Source of the DNA: CAWKGV01 sp963849305
GTDB taxonomy: Bacteria; Pseudomonadota; Alphaproteobacteria; Acetobacterales; Acetobacteraceae
Direction of reading: 5' to 3'
NCBI GenBank assembly: GCA_963849305.1
Contig: CAWKGV010000001.1
Location: forward strand, 248,001 to 312,000
DNA length: 64,000 nt
Numbering within the stretch: the stretch's first letter is position 1; each line of letters opens with the position of its first letter. Position numbers and translations under genes: made by a program. Below are positions 9,076-16,965 of the stretch, piece by piece. The notes beneath the pieces were generated by a model. The model was not told the DNA's origin. It did no database searches and saw only the letters and a program-made list of their open reading frames with translations.

Positions 9076-9798
9076 GTGGAAGTGTGGGTCATGCCACCTG
9101 CATTGCTGTGCGGGCGTGAACATACGCTTGCTGGTATGCTTGATGCTAGCGAGCAGGCCCGGGCGACACAATTCCGGCACGTTAATGACCGTAGCACGTT
9201 CATAGCAGCGCACGCGCTGACTAGGGTTCTGCTGTCCGCATTCGCCCCGCTCCCACCGGCCGAGTGGCAGTTCGGAACGACGGAGTTCGGCAGGCCCGTG
9301 GTGGCGGACGGTGCTGCCCCGAGATGTCGTCTGAAGTTCAGCCGGTCCCATGCGGACGGCCTGGCGGTCTGCGCGGTGGCAGTCGGGCACGAGATCGGGG
9401 TCGATGTCGAGGCTTGCGGATCGGCGCACCGTCTGTCGATCGACAGCGGCCATTGGCTTACGGCGCGAGAGCGGGCCGCATTGTCTTTGCTGGAAGAACC
9501 TGCGCGGGGGAAGGAGGCGTTGCGTCTTTGGGCCCTCAAGGAGGCTTGCACCAAGGCGATTGGGCTCGGACTCGTTTTTCCGTTCGATCAGCTCGGGTTC
9601 GCGCTTGACCCGCCGGTCGCGCGCATCGCGGAAATGGGCCCGCCGGGAAGGTGGCAATTCGAGGAAATGCGGCCCACTCCGCGGCATCGCCTTGCCCTGG
9701 CGGTGCGATTGTCACGCCGCGCAGGGGTCAGGGTGTGCGTCCGCGAAATCGACCCGGATTTACTTGCCAGCTTGGGGGATGCGTTTGCTCGCGGCTAG
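9076..9798 (+). CDS. 4'-phosphopantetheinyl transferase, Sfp type
   Basis: A 240-residue enzyme that moves the phosphopantetheine arm of CoA onto the conserved Ser of carrier domains. Diagnostic motifs are FSRSHADGLAVCA, the Mg-binding IGVDVEACG and WALKEACTKAIGLGL (the WxxKEAxxKxxG signature). Length fits the Sfp/Gsp group, not AcpS. The GTG at 9076 is preferred because GGAG lies five bases upstream and the first beta strand (EVWVMPP) begins there; in-frame starts further upstream (TTG at 8968, GTG at 9001) are possible. It diverges from the A-T-TE gene, so the two very probably form enzyme and substrate. Confidence 0.88.
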   Translation: MEVWVMPPALLCGREHTLAGMLDASEQARATQFRHVNDRSTFIAAHALTRVLLSAFAPLPPAEWQFGTTEFGRPVVADGAAPRCRLKFSRSHADGLAVCAVAVGHEIGVDVEACGSAHRLSIDSGHWLTARERAALSLLEEPARGKEALRLWALKEACTKAIGLGLVFPFDQLGFALDPPVARIAEMGPPGRWQFEEMRPTPRHRLALAVRLSRRAGVRVCVREIDPDLLASLGDAFARG

Positions 9799-9878
9799 TT
9801 GAAGCGGCGCCGGCACCGACTTACCCAAACCGCGAGAACCCCTCTCGCCCGACTCCGGCGCCGGCGTAGCATCGGCGC

Positions 9879-12800
9879 ATGAACGTGATTGCCCCCCACG
9901 CGCCGGCCCGACCGAGCCTGACCGATGCCGAGATCATCGGCGCCCTCGGACGGCGCGCCTTCCTCGACGGCGGCTACTACGCGGCGAACGGCCGGGTGAA
10001 GCGGGTCTTGGTCAGAGACGGCGGCAGCGTGGTCGAAGCCGTCGTCCGCGGACGCGCGCCGCGGCCCTACGAGCAGTTCATCCTGCTTGGGCGCCATTCG
10101 GACCACGCCACCGAGATCCAAGGGCGTTGCTCCTGTCCAGTTGGTAGCAACTGCAAGCATGTCGCCGCCGCCCTGATCTATGCCCGCCAGCATCACCCGC
10201 TCGCCCCGGGCGCGTTCGACCGTACGGCGTCGGCTGCCCCGAAGCCCGCTGCCGTCCCGCGCCCGGTGCCGCCACCGGAGCCCCGCTCGCCCGAGATCGA
10301 CGCTTGGCTTGGCGCGCTCGCACGGACGGAGGAGGCGGATAGCGAGGAATACCCGTCGAACCTCCGGCACCGGCTGCTCTATGTCCTCGGCACCGTCGCG
10401 CAGCCCAACCGCATGGACCGGCTCGCGATCACCCCGGTCTCCGCTCAGTTGCGCAAGGACGGCAGCATCGGCGGCGGCGCGACGCCCGTTCCCGTGGGCC
10501 AGTGGCGCGAGGGGCAGAGGCCCCGCTATATGCGTCCGTCCGACTGCCTGATCCTGAAGCGGCTGGACGCACGTACCCCCTCCAAATCGCCGGAAGATGA
10601 TCCGTCCGATACCCTTCGCCGAATCATCGCCACCGGCCGCGCGCACTGGGACGATGTGAACGGCCCCACTCTTGCCGAAGGGCCGGCGCTGCCCGGCCGG
10701 CTGCGCTGGCGCCTGAACGATGACGCGAGCCAAGTGGCGGTGATCGAGTTGGACGGCACCGCCCGCCCGATCCTGCTGCCCGATCCCTGGTACGCCGATC
10801 CCGCGTCCGGCACCATCGGCCCCATCACGCTTGACCTGACAGACGGGCTCGCGCGCCACTTGCTCGCAGCCCCGCCCATCCCCGCCGCCCAAGTGCCGCA
10901 CGTACGCGCCGAACTGAAACGCCGGCTGACCGCCAGCTCGGTTCCCGTTCCGGCGGATCTGCCGGAGCCGGAGGAGATCGCCGAGCCGCCACGACCATTC
11001 CTCCGGCTGTTCGAGGCCAAGGCACCCGTGATGCCGAACTGGGGCCGGTTCCAGCCGCTACGCGAGGAGACGGTGCCGATGGCCCGGCTCGGCTTCCGTT
11101 ACGGGCCGGTGTTAGTGCCGATCGGCCATCGAGCGGACGTCGTCGCGCGCGACGGCCGGCTCTATCGCGTGCGGCCAGAACCGGAGGCAGAGAAAGACTG
11201 CCAGGATCGCCTGGAGGAGCTGGGTTTCGAGTCGCTCGGCGAGGCGTTCCCCTTCGCTCACGCACACCGGCACCGTCACGACCTGCTGCTGGGCGACAGC
11301 GATCCCCCCAGTTGGCTCCAATTCCTGGCCCGCGACGTGCCGGTGTTGCGCAAGGACGGCTGGGAGATCGAGATCGCTGCCGACTTCCCGCTGCGCGTCC
11401 TCGAGCCCGATGGCGGATTCACCGCCGAGCTGTCGGAGGGCTCCGGCATCGACTGGCTGGAACTGCATCTGGGCGTCACGCTCGCCGGCGAGCGGGTCGA
11501 GCTGGTCCCGGCGCTGGTCGGCATGATCGACCAGCTCGGCCCCCAGCTTGCCGATGCGCTGCCTGAGGCGTCCGACGAGCAGCCGTTCCTAGTGCCGCTC
11601 CTCGACGGGCGCATCCTGTCCGTGCCGCTGGGCCGGGTGCGCCCGATCCTCACCGCCCTGATCGAGCTATTCGCCCGCGGAGGCGCGGGCCGGGAGGACG
11701 GCCGCATCGGCTTCACCCGGTTCGATGTCGCCGAGGTGGCGGCCTTGCAGCAGGCCGCGCCCGAACTGGTCTGGCAGGGCGGCGAGGCGTTGCGCGCGCT
11801 CGGCCAGCAGTTGCGCGAGGCCGGCGGCGCCATCCCAAGCGCCCCCATGCCCGCGTCGTTTCAGGGCGCGCTCCGGGCCTACCAGGCGCAGGGCGTCGAT
11901 TGGCTGCAACTCCTGGGTGGCGCCGGTCTCGGCGGCGTCTTGGCCGACGACATGGGTCTCGGCAAGACGGTGCAGACCCTGGCCCATCTCGCCATCGAAA
12001 AGCACGCTGGCCGGCTCGACCGCCCGGCCCTGATCGTCTGCCCCACCAGCCTGGTGCCGAACTGGAGTCATGAGGCGCGGCGCTTCGCCCCCGACTTGCG
12101 GCTGCTCGCGCTGCATGGCCCGGCGCGCAAGGAGCAGTTCGACCAGATCGCGGCGCATGATCTCGTCATCACCACCTACAAGCTGATAGCACGCGATCAC
12201 GCAGTGCTGACCGCGCAAGAGTGGCACGCGGTGGTGCTTGACGAGGCGCAGGCGATCAAGAACCCGACGGCCGAGACCACCAAGCTGGTCGGGCGGCTGC
12301 AAGCCCGCCAACGCCTCTGCCTCTCCGGCACGCCGCTTGAAAACCATCTGGGCGAGCTGTGGTCGCTGTTCGACTTTCTCGCCCCGGGGTTTCTCGGCTC
12401 ACGCGATCAGTTCCGCGCCCGCTACCGCACACCGATCGAGAAGTACCGCGACGAGCGGCGCCGGACCATGCTAGCCGCGCGGGTGCGCCCATTCCTGCTG
12501 CGCCGGGCCAAGGAACAGGTGGCCGCAGATCTGCCGCCCAAGACTGAAATCGTAGAGCCGGTGGAGATGGAGGCCGGACAACGAGCGATTTACGAGAGCG
12601 TCCGCCTGGCGATGCACGACCGCGTGCGCGAGGCGATCGCGGCGCGCGGACTGGCGCGCTCGGGCATCGTGATCCTCGATGCGTTGCTCAAGATGCGCCA
12701 GGCGTGCTGCGATCCGCGCCTGCTCAAGCTGAAGGCGGCGCGGCAGGCGAAGGCGGGCTCGGCCAAGCTCGAACGGCTGATGGAGATGCTAACGGAGCTG

Positions 12801-13265
12801 ATCGAGGAAGGCCGGCGCGTGTTGGTGTTTTCGCAGTTCACCTCGATGCTGGCGCTGATCGAGCAGCGTCTCGCCGCCGCCCGCATCCCCCTCGTGCTGC
12901 TGACCGGCGAAACGAAGGACCGCACCACACCGGTTGCCCGCTTCCAGTCGGGCGAGGTATCGTTGTTCCTGCTTAGCCTGAAGGCTGGCGGCACCGGCCT
13001 TAATCTCACTGCGGCCGACACCGTGATCCACTACGACCCGTGGTGGAACCCCGCGGTGGAGGACCAGGCGACCGACCGCGCGCACAGGATCGGTCAGGAT
13101 AAGCCGGTATTTGTCCACAGGCTGGTGGCGCTCGGCACCATCGAGGAAAAGATGGACGAGCTGAAGTCGCGCAAGCGCGCGCTCGTCGCCGGCATCCTTG
13201 ATGCCGAGGGCGGTAGCCCGCTGGCGCTGAGCGAGGCGGATATCGACCTGCTATTTGGTGGATGA
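9879..13265 (+). CDS. SWIM zinc-finger SNF2-family helicase
   Basis: A 1128-residue DEAD/SNF2 ATPase. The N-terminus carries a SWIM finger (CSCPVGSNCKH; Cys84, Cys86, Cys92, His94). The middle region is a poorly conserved bacterial SNF2-associated segment. The motor occupies roughly residues 660-1110: LADDMGLGKTVQT (motif I), VVLDEAQAIKN (II), LSGTPLENHLGELWSLF (III), VFSQFTSMLALIEQ (IV), SLKAGGTGLNLTAAD (V) and DRAHRIGQ (VI). Proteins of this architecture are presumed double-stranded-DNA translocases, and their role in bacteria is mostly unknown. The gene stands alone between the phosphopantetheinyl transferase and an intergenic palindrome. Confidence 0.93.
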   Translation: MNVIAPHAPARPSLTDAEIIGALGRRAFLDGGYYAANGRVKRVLVRDGGSVVEAVVRGRAPRPYEQFILLGRHSDHATEIQGRCSCPVGSNCKHVAAALIYARQHHPLAPGAFDRTASAAPKPAAVPRPVPPPEPRSPEIDAWLGALARTEEADSEEYPSNLRHRLLYVLGTVAQPNRMDRLAITPVSAQLRKDGSIGGGATPVPVGQWREGQRPRYMRPSDCLILKRLDARTPSKSPEDDPSDTLRRIIATGRAHWDDVNGPTLAEGPALPGRLRWRLNDDASQVAVIELDGTARPILLPDPWYADPASGTIGPITLDLTDGLARHLLAAPPIPAAQVPHVRAELKRRLTASSVPVPADLPEPEEIAEPPRPFLRLFEAKAPVMPNWGRFQPLREETVPMARLGFRYGPVLVPIGHRADVVARDGRLYRVRPEPEAEKDCQDRLEELGFESLGEAFPFAHAHRHRHDLLLGDSDPPSWLQFLARDVPVLRKDGWEIEIAADFPLRVLEPDGGFTAELSEGSGIDWLELHLGVTLAGERVELVPALVGMIDQLGPQLADALPEASDEQPFLVPLLDGRILSVPLGRVRPILTALIELFARGGAGREDGRIGFTRFDVAEVAALQQAAPELVWQGGEALRALGQQLREAGGAIPSAPMPASFQGALRAYQAQGVDWLQLLGGAGLGGVLADDMGLGKTVQTLAHLAIEKHAGRLDRPALIVCPTSLVPNWSHEARRFAPDLRLLALHGPARKEQFDQIAAHDLVITTYKLIARDHAVLTAQEWHAVVLDEAQAIKNPTAETTKLVGRLQARQRLCLSGTPLENHLGELWSLFDFLAPGFLGSRDQFRARYRTPIEKYRDERRRTMLAARVRPFLLRRAKEQVAADLPPKTEIVEPVEMEAGQRAIYESVRLAMHDRVREAIAARGLARSGIVILDALLKMRQACCDPRLLKLKAARQAKAGSAKLERLMEMLTELIEEGRRVLVFSQFTSMLALIEQRLAAARIPLVLLTGETKDRTTPVARFQSGEVSLFLLSLKAGGTGLNLTAADTVIHYDPWWNPAVEDQATDRAHRIGQDKPVFVHRLVALGTIEEKMDELKSRKRALVAGILDAEGGSPLALSEADIDLLFGG

Positions 13266-13308
13266 TTTGCTTTTGAACGTTTTCCGTCTTGGGCGCTTTC
13301 CGCGTCTT

Positions 13309-13386
13309 GCCCGGGCTGGACCCGGGCATCCAACGCAGCGCCGTGCCGGACCAACCTTGCGTTGGATCGCCGGGTTAAGCCCGGCG
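13309..13386. repeat. Composite three-stem intergenic palindrome (REP/BIME-like)
   Basis: Two perfect hairpins, gcccggg/cccgggc (13309-13327) and cgccggg/cccggcg (13368-13386), flank a perfect 10-bp inverted repeat, atccaacgca (13328-13337) with tgcgttggat (13358-13367). The whole element folds into a three-way structure. It lies between convergent genes, where REP-like elements or bidirectional terminators are common. Confidence 0.8.
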
Positions 13387-13432
13387 ATGAGTATAACAAA
13401 CAAACCGGCTTCTCAGTCTGCCTAACCCTGCT

Positions 13433-14131
13433 CTAGCTCCGCGGCGCCAACGCCCCGCATCGTGCGTCCGCGCGCTCCGCCGCATCGGTCAGCGCCGCCT
13501 CGATCATCGGCACCGCGTCGCGCCACTCAGTGCGTGCCACGCGCACGGCCGGGCCGCAGACGATCACGCCGCGCCCGAACGGGCGGGGAATCACCATGCG
13601 ATCCCAACTCCGCAGCACCCATCGGCGCGAGGTCTGCGCCGCACAGGGCAGGATTGCCGCGCCGGATAGGGCGGCAAGTTGCGCGATGCCCGCGGCGGCT
13701 TCACGGCGTGGCCCGCGCGGGCCATCCGGCGTGATCCCGACATGATCGCCGGCGGCCAGCCAGCGCACCATCGCGCGCATCGCCTCCGCCCCCGCCCGCG
13801 ACGATGAACCGAATGCCACATCCACGGCGAAGCGACGCAGGATCGCCGCGATGAAACGGCCATCGCGGGAATGACTTACCAAGATATGCACGCGCGGAAT
13901 GCCGCCGCGCCGTGGCTCCCAGCGACGGATCACCAGCCATAGCGCCGGCAGCAGCGGCAGCCGCTCGTGCCACGCCGCCAAAATCGCGGGCTCGCCTGAG
14001 GCATGGGGCACCAAGTGCTCGGTCCCGTCCAGCACCCAGCGGGTGGTCCGTAACGCCAGCGATAGATAAAGGCCCACAACGCGCGCCAGCACCGCCTGGG
14101 ATGCGAGGTGGCGCAGGATGCGCTTGAGCAT
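13433..14131 (-). CDS. DUF374-family lysophospholipid acyltransferase-like protein
   Basis: About 232 residues. The protein carries the DUF374 pattern: WHERLPLLP near residue 55, HILVSHSRDGR, the FGSSSRAGAEA segment and ITPDGPRGPRR. This family is related to the PlsC-type glycerolipid/KDO acyltransferases, and its members lie near lipid A or membrane genes in many alphaproteobacteria. An N-terminal hydrophobic helix suggests membrane attachment. The start could be ATG 14131 or the GTG just before it (14134); no clear ribosome site is seen. The acyl acceptor is unknown. Confidence 0.75.
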   Translation of the reverse strand: MLKRILRHLASQAVLARVVGLYLSLALRTTRWVLDGTEHLVPHASGEPAILAAWHERLPLLPALWLVIRRWEPRRGGIPRVHILVSHSRDGRFIAAILRRFAVDVAFGSSSRAGAEAMRAMVRWLAAGDHVGITPDGPRGPRREAAAGIAQLAALSGAAILPCAAQTSRRWVLRSWDRMVIPRPFGRGVIVCGPAVRVARTEWRDAVPMIEAALTDAAERADARCGALAPRS

Positions 14132-14214
14132 CACACGGGGCGGGTTCGGTACACTACCCTACTTAGCACGCCCGGCCGCGTGGTTGCACGATGTTATCGG
14201 TTGCGGTCCATCGC

Positions 14215-14349
14215 TCAGGCCCGCAATGGCTCGGGCGGCGGGTTCGGCGGCACCGGGATCGGCCGCGGCGGCTCCTCGATCGGGGACGGTTCGTCCGGGT
14301 CGGGCTCATCCGGCGGCTGTCCGGGCGGTATGGGTGGATCCGATGGCAT
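14215..14349 (-). CDS. Small proline-rich protein (44 aa)
   Basis: A short reading frame on the minus strand, from ATG at 14349 to TGA at 14215. An AGGGAG box lies about eight bases before the start. The product is almost entirely Pro, Asp and Glu (it begins MPSDPPIPPGQPPDEPDPDE and ends NPPPEPLRA), without transmembrane or signal sequence. The good ribosome site, the biased composition and the absence of any other gene in the 340-bp gap support it as real. Proline-rich micro-proteins of this look are common hypothetical proteins in proteobacteria; no function is known to me. Confidence 0.6.
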   Translation of the reverse strand: MPSDPPIPPGQPPDEPDPDEPSPIEEPPRPIPVPPNPPPEPLRA

Positions 14350-14475
14350 CGCGATGCTCCCTTGGACGACCTCGGGCGGCCTTCAGCGTGCGGCGCGCGT
14401 TGGGCCGTCGTGCGCGGCCTGAACCCGCGCATCCGAAGCAACGTCGGCAGATCAAAGGCGTTGCGTGCGCCGGGG

Positions 14476-14826
14476 CTACTCCACCGGCACGAACACCGAG
14501 CGACGCATCTGCTTGCCCACCGATTGCGACAAATGCCCCTTCCCGGCCGTGTCCTCGACCAGCAGCACCTCGCCCGCGCCGATCACCCGACTTTCGCCGT
14601 CGCTCGCGGTGATCCTCACTCCGCCGTCCAGGTTGATGATGTATTGCCGCCGCGGCGCCGGATGCCAGTCGAGGTCGTACTCCCCCGAGGTCTCGCGGAA
14701 CATGATCCCGCTCGCCGGAAGGCGCTTGGAGAGCTTGCTGAAATCCCGTTCCTCGGCCCATTCCACCTCGATATCGCGGAAATGAGTCTCGCCGGTCGTG
14801 TCGGCATACAGGTTGTGGATGCGCAT
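14476..14826 (-). CDS. Cupin-domain protein
   Basis: A 116-residue single-domain cupin-like protein. A perfect ACGGAGG site precedes ATG 14826. The body alternates beta strands, with DLDWHPAPRRQYIINLDG as the first cupin box and VIGAGEVLLVEDTAGKGH as the second; His and Glu metal ligands are plausible, but the first box is atypical. It is the last of a minus-strand series (O-acyltransferase, SGNH protein, MBL hydrolase), separated from the MBL gene by 137 bp, so it may have its own promoter. Cupins of this size are sugar isomerase-like or ligand-binding; nothing here decides which. Confidence 0.7.
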   Translation of the reverse strand: MRIHNLYADTTGETHFRDIEVEWAEERDFSKLSKRLPASGIMFRETSGEYDLDWHPAPRRQYIINLDGGVRITASDGESRVIGAGEVLLVEDTAGKGHLSQSVGKQMRRSVFVPVE

Positions 14827-14963
14827 GATTGCCTCCGTCATTTTCATTGGCGAGTATGCTGTCGCTAGCAATAGCGTCGATTGCGGCTCGACCAGCATCG
14901 CGGAACCTTGCCTGAGGAACTCCGGAGGTGCGGGCCAAGCACCGGGCATGAGCTGAATGTAAC

Positions 14964-15845
14964 TCAGAAGGCATGCACCCAGGGCTCGGGCAGGAGCGCG
15001 TAACCGTCGCCGTGCCGAACGACATGGGCGAAGCCCGGATAGTGAATGTGCATTCCCGCGACCAGCAGCCGATCGGTCGCGACGGTATCGAAGGTGCGCC
15101 AACGCACGGCGGCGGCTTCGCGCGGGTCGGTGTCGAACGCGATCGTGACCTCCGGGTGAGGTACCTGGATCTCGGGCACGTGGATGATGTCGCCCCAGAC
15201 CAGAAGGGACTCGCCTCCGGAGGCGATCATATAGCCGCTGTGGCCCGGGGTGTGGCCGTTGAGCGGCATGGCCGTGACGCCGGGAAACACCTCGCGGCTC
15301 GCGGCGAAGCTGCGCAGCCGGTCGCGATAGGGCGCGATCTGCTCTCGGGCGCATTGAAAGAAGAGTTCCCGGGCCTGCTCGTCGGCCCGTGCCATTGCCG
15401 CATCGTCATCCCAATGCCTTGGGTCGTTCTCGTGGACCACCAGCTCGGCGTTGGGAAACAACGGCCGGCCGGTCGCCCGATCGGTCAGGCCCGCGGAGTG
15501 GTCGGGATGCATGTGCGTCAGCAGCACCGCCTCGACCGCGGCCGGGTCGATCCCGGCGGCAGCCAGGTTGTGCCGCAGCTTGCCGACGGTGGGGGCCAAA
15601 TAGTTGCCCGAGCCGGTGTCGATCAAGGCGAGCCGGCCCGCCGAGTACACGGCGTAACAGTTGACCGAGGTGCGCCGACCCGGACGGAAGGCATCGGCCA
15701 GAAGGCGCCGGGCCTCATCGTGCGCGATGTTCTGCAACACCTCCACCGTGCCGTCGAGAAAGCCGTCGCTCAGCGCCGTTACCACGATCTCGCCGACGCG
15801 GCGGTGATAGACGCCGGCGATCTGCTGCTGCGGAACCTGGACCAT
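14964..15845 (-). CDS. MBL-fold metallohydrolase
   Basis: A 293-residue metallo-beta-lactamase-fold hydrolase. The zinc motif LLTHMHPDHSAGL (about residues 108-120), a downstream NGHTPGHSGYMI histidine, and a GDIIH aspartate give the usual binuclear site. LIDTGSG precedes the first motif. The arrangement resembles the AHL-lactonase/YtnP-like branch, but the substrate is not shown. The first 67 bases overlap the 3' end of the SGNH gene in another frame on the same strand, so translation is probably coupled. A second, distinct MBL protein lies at 42624-43478. Confidence 0.85.
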   Translation of the reverse strand: MVQVPQQQIAGVYHRRVGEIVVTALSDGFLDGTVEVLQNIAHDEARRLLADAFRPGRRTSVNCYAVYSAGRLALIDTGSGNYLAPTVGKLRHNLAAAGIDPAAVEAVLLTHMHPDHSAGLTDRATGRPLFPNAELVVHENDPRHWDDDAAMARADEQARELFFQCAREQIAPYRDRLRSFAASREVFPGVTAMPLNGHTPGHSGYMIASGGESLLVWGDIIHVPEIQVPHPEVTIAFDTDPREAAAVRWRTFDTVATDRLLVAGMHIHYPGFAHVVRHGDGYALLPEPWVHAF

Positions 15846-16963
15846 GTGCCCGCCCCCTCGGTTGCGGGGGGAGTGTGCGTGCCCGCGCCGCCGCTCTCAA
15901 GCCCCGGCTCCCCCGCACTCGCTTCCAGCGCGGCACTCCGGCCGAGCGCGCATGGCTCGGTGCTCTCGGCTAGGCAGCCGGCCAGGCGTTCGCTGAACAG
16001 CGCGGCACCCGTCGGGTTCAGGTGGCCGAACCGGTCGCCGAAATACCGATCTGGCCAATGCGGCATGATTGGCCCAAGCAGGCGGAAATTCGGGTATTTG
16101 GCTTCGTAGCGCACGATGTATGCAGCGAACCCCGTGCGCAGGGCTGGAGGCGCGGCGCTCCAGGTCTCCCCGTTCACCGGGGTCGCGACGAACTCCACGC
16201 CGATGCCCTTGGCGGCCAGCAGCGCCAGCATCCGGTCGAAATAGCGGTCGAGCACCGGCAGCGGAGCGAATCCGCCAAGCTCGCCCTCGACAGCGACGCT
16301 GGCGGAACCGGGCGCGGAGCCGAAGAAGTACTGCCCGCGCGCCGCCAGGCCCGTAGCCAGGACGCGCCGGTTCTCCCACCACCGAAGGAACAGGCCCCCT
16401 CTGCTCAAGCTGCCGAAGTAGAGCGACGGGAACCGGATCGCGTAAAGCGCCCCGCGCGTCCGCCCGGAGAGGCCGTCACCATGCCCGGCCTCATACACCG
16501 ACATGTCTCCAAGCTGGCGCGAGATGCGGCCGAGTTCGGCAATCTCGGCAGCGCCGAGGAACCCGAACTTCACGGTTCGATCCCAGAACAGATCCGGGCG
16601 CATGAAATGGCCTGGGCCGAATGAGACGATCACCCGCGCGGGCAGTTTGGGACAGGCCAGCGCCCGGCTCACCGCCGCGTAGGCTTCGATCGGCTCGCCG
16701 CCGCCGACCGCGAGATTGGTGGTCAACAGCGGCATCCGCGACGGCATGATGTCCGTCGCCGCGCGCGAATCGCCCACGATCACGACCCTGCCCAGATCGC
16801 ATCGCGCCAGCATCTGGCGTTTGGCGAGCCAGGCCGGATACTCGGGGTCCAGGAAAGCAAGCGGCATCCAGGCGACCCAGGCCCAGACCAGCGCGAATAA
16901 CAAGACAGCGACAGCGCCGAGCAGCGCGAGATAGGCACGGACCGACAGTGTTTCGCCTCGCAC
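15779..16963 (-). CDS. SGNH/DltD-AlgJ-like protein, partner of MBOAT acyltransferase
   Basis: A 394-residue protein with an N-terminal transmembrane helix (AYLALLGAVAVLLFALVWAW) and a periplasmic SGNH-type domain. The catalytic pieces are VVIVGDSRAATDI (Ser) near the N-terminus and DRFGHLNPTGA (Asp/His) near the C-terminus. It starts with a GTG two bases after the stop of the MBOAT gene, so they are translationally coupled. In characterised pairs (AlgI/AlgJ, DltB/DltD, PatA/PatB) the MBOAT moves an acyl group across the membrane and the SGNH partner transfers it to a polymer. No polymer synthesis genes are nearby, so the acceptor is unknown. Its tail overlaps the MBL gene by 67 bases. Confidence 0.75.
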   Translation of the reverse strand: MRGETLSVRAYLALLGAVAVLLFALVWAWVAWMPLAFLDPEYPAWLAKRQMLARCDLGRVVIVGDSRAATDIMPSRMPLLTTNLAVGGGEPIEAYAAVSRALACPKLPARVIVSFGPGHFMRPDLFWDRTVKFGFLGAAEIAELGRISRQLGDMSVYEAGHGDGLSGRTRGALYAIRFPSLYFGSLSRGGLFLRWWENRRVLATGLAARGQYFFGSAPGSASVAVEGELGGFAPLPVLDRYFDRMLALLAAKGIGVEFVATPVNGETWSAAPPALRTGFAAYIVRYEAKYPNFRLLGPIMPHWPDRYFGDRFGHLNPTGAALFSERLAGCLAESTEPCALGRSAALEASAGEPGLESGGAGTHTPPATEGAGTWSRFRSSRSPASITAASARSW

Positions 16964-16965
16964 GG

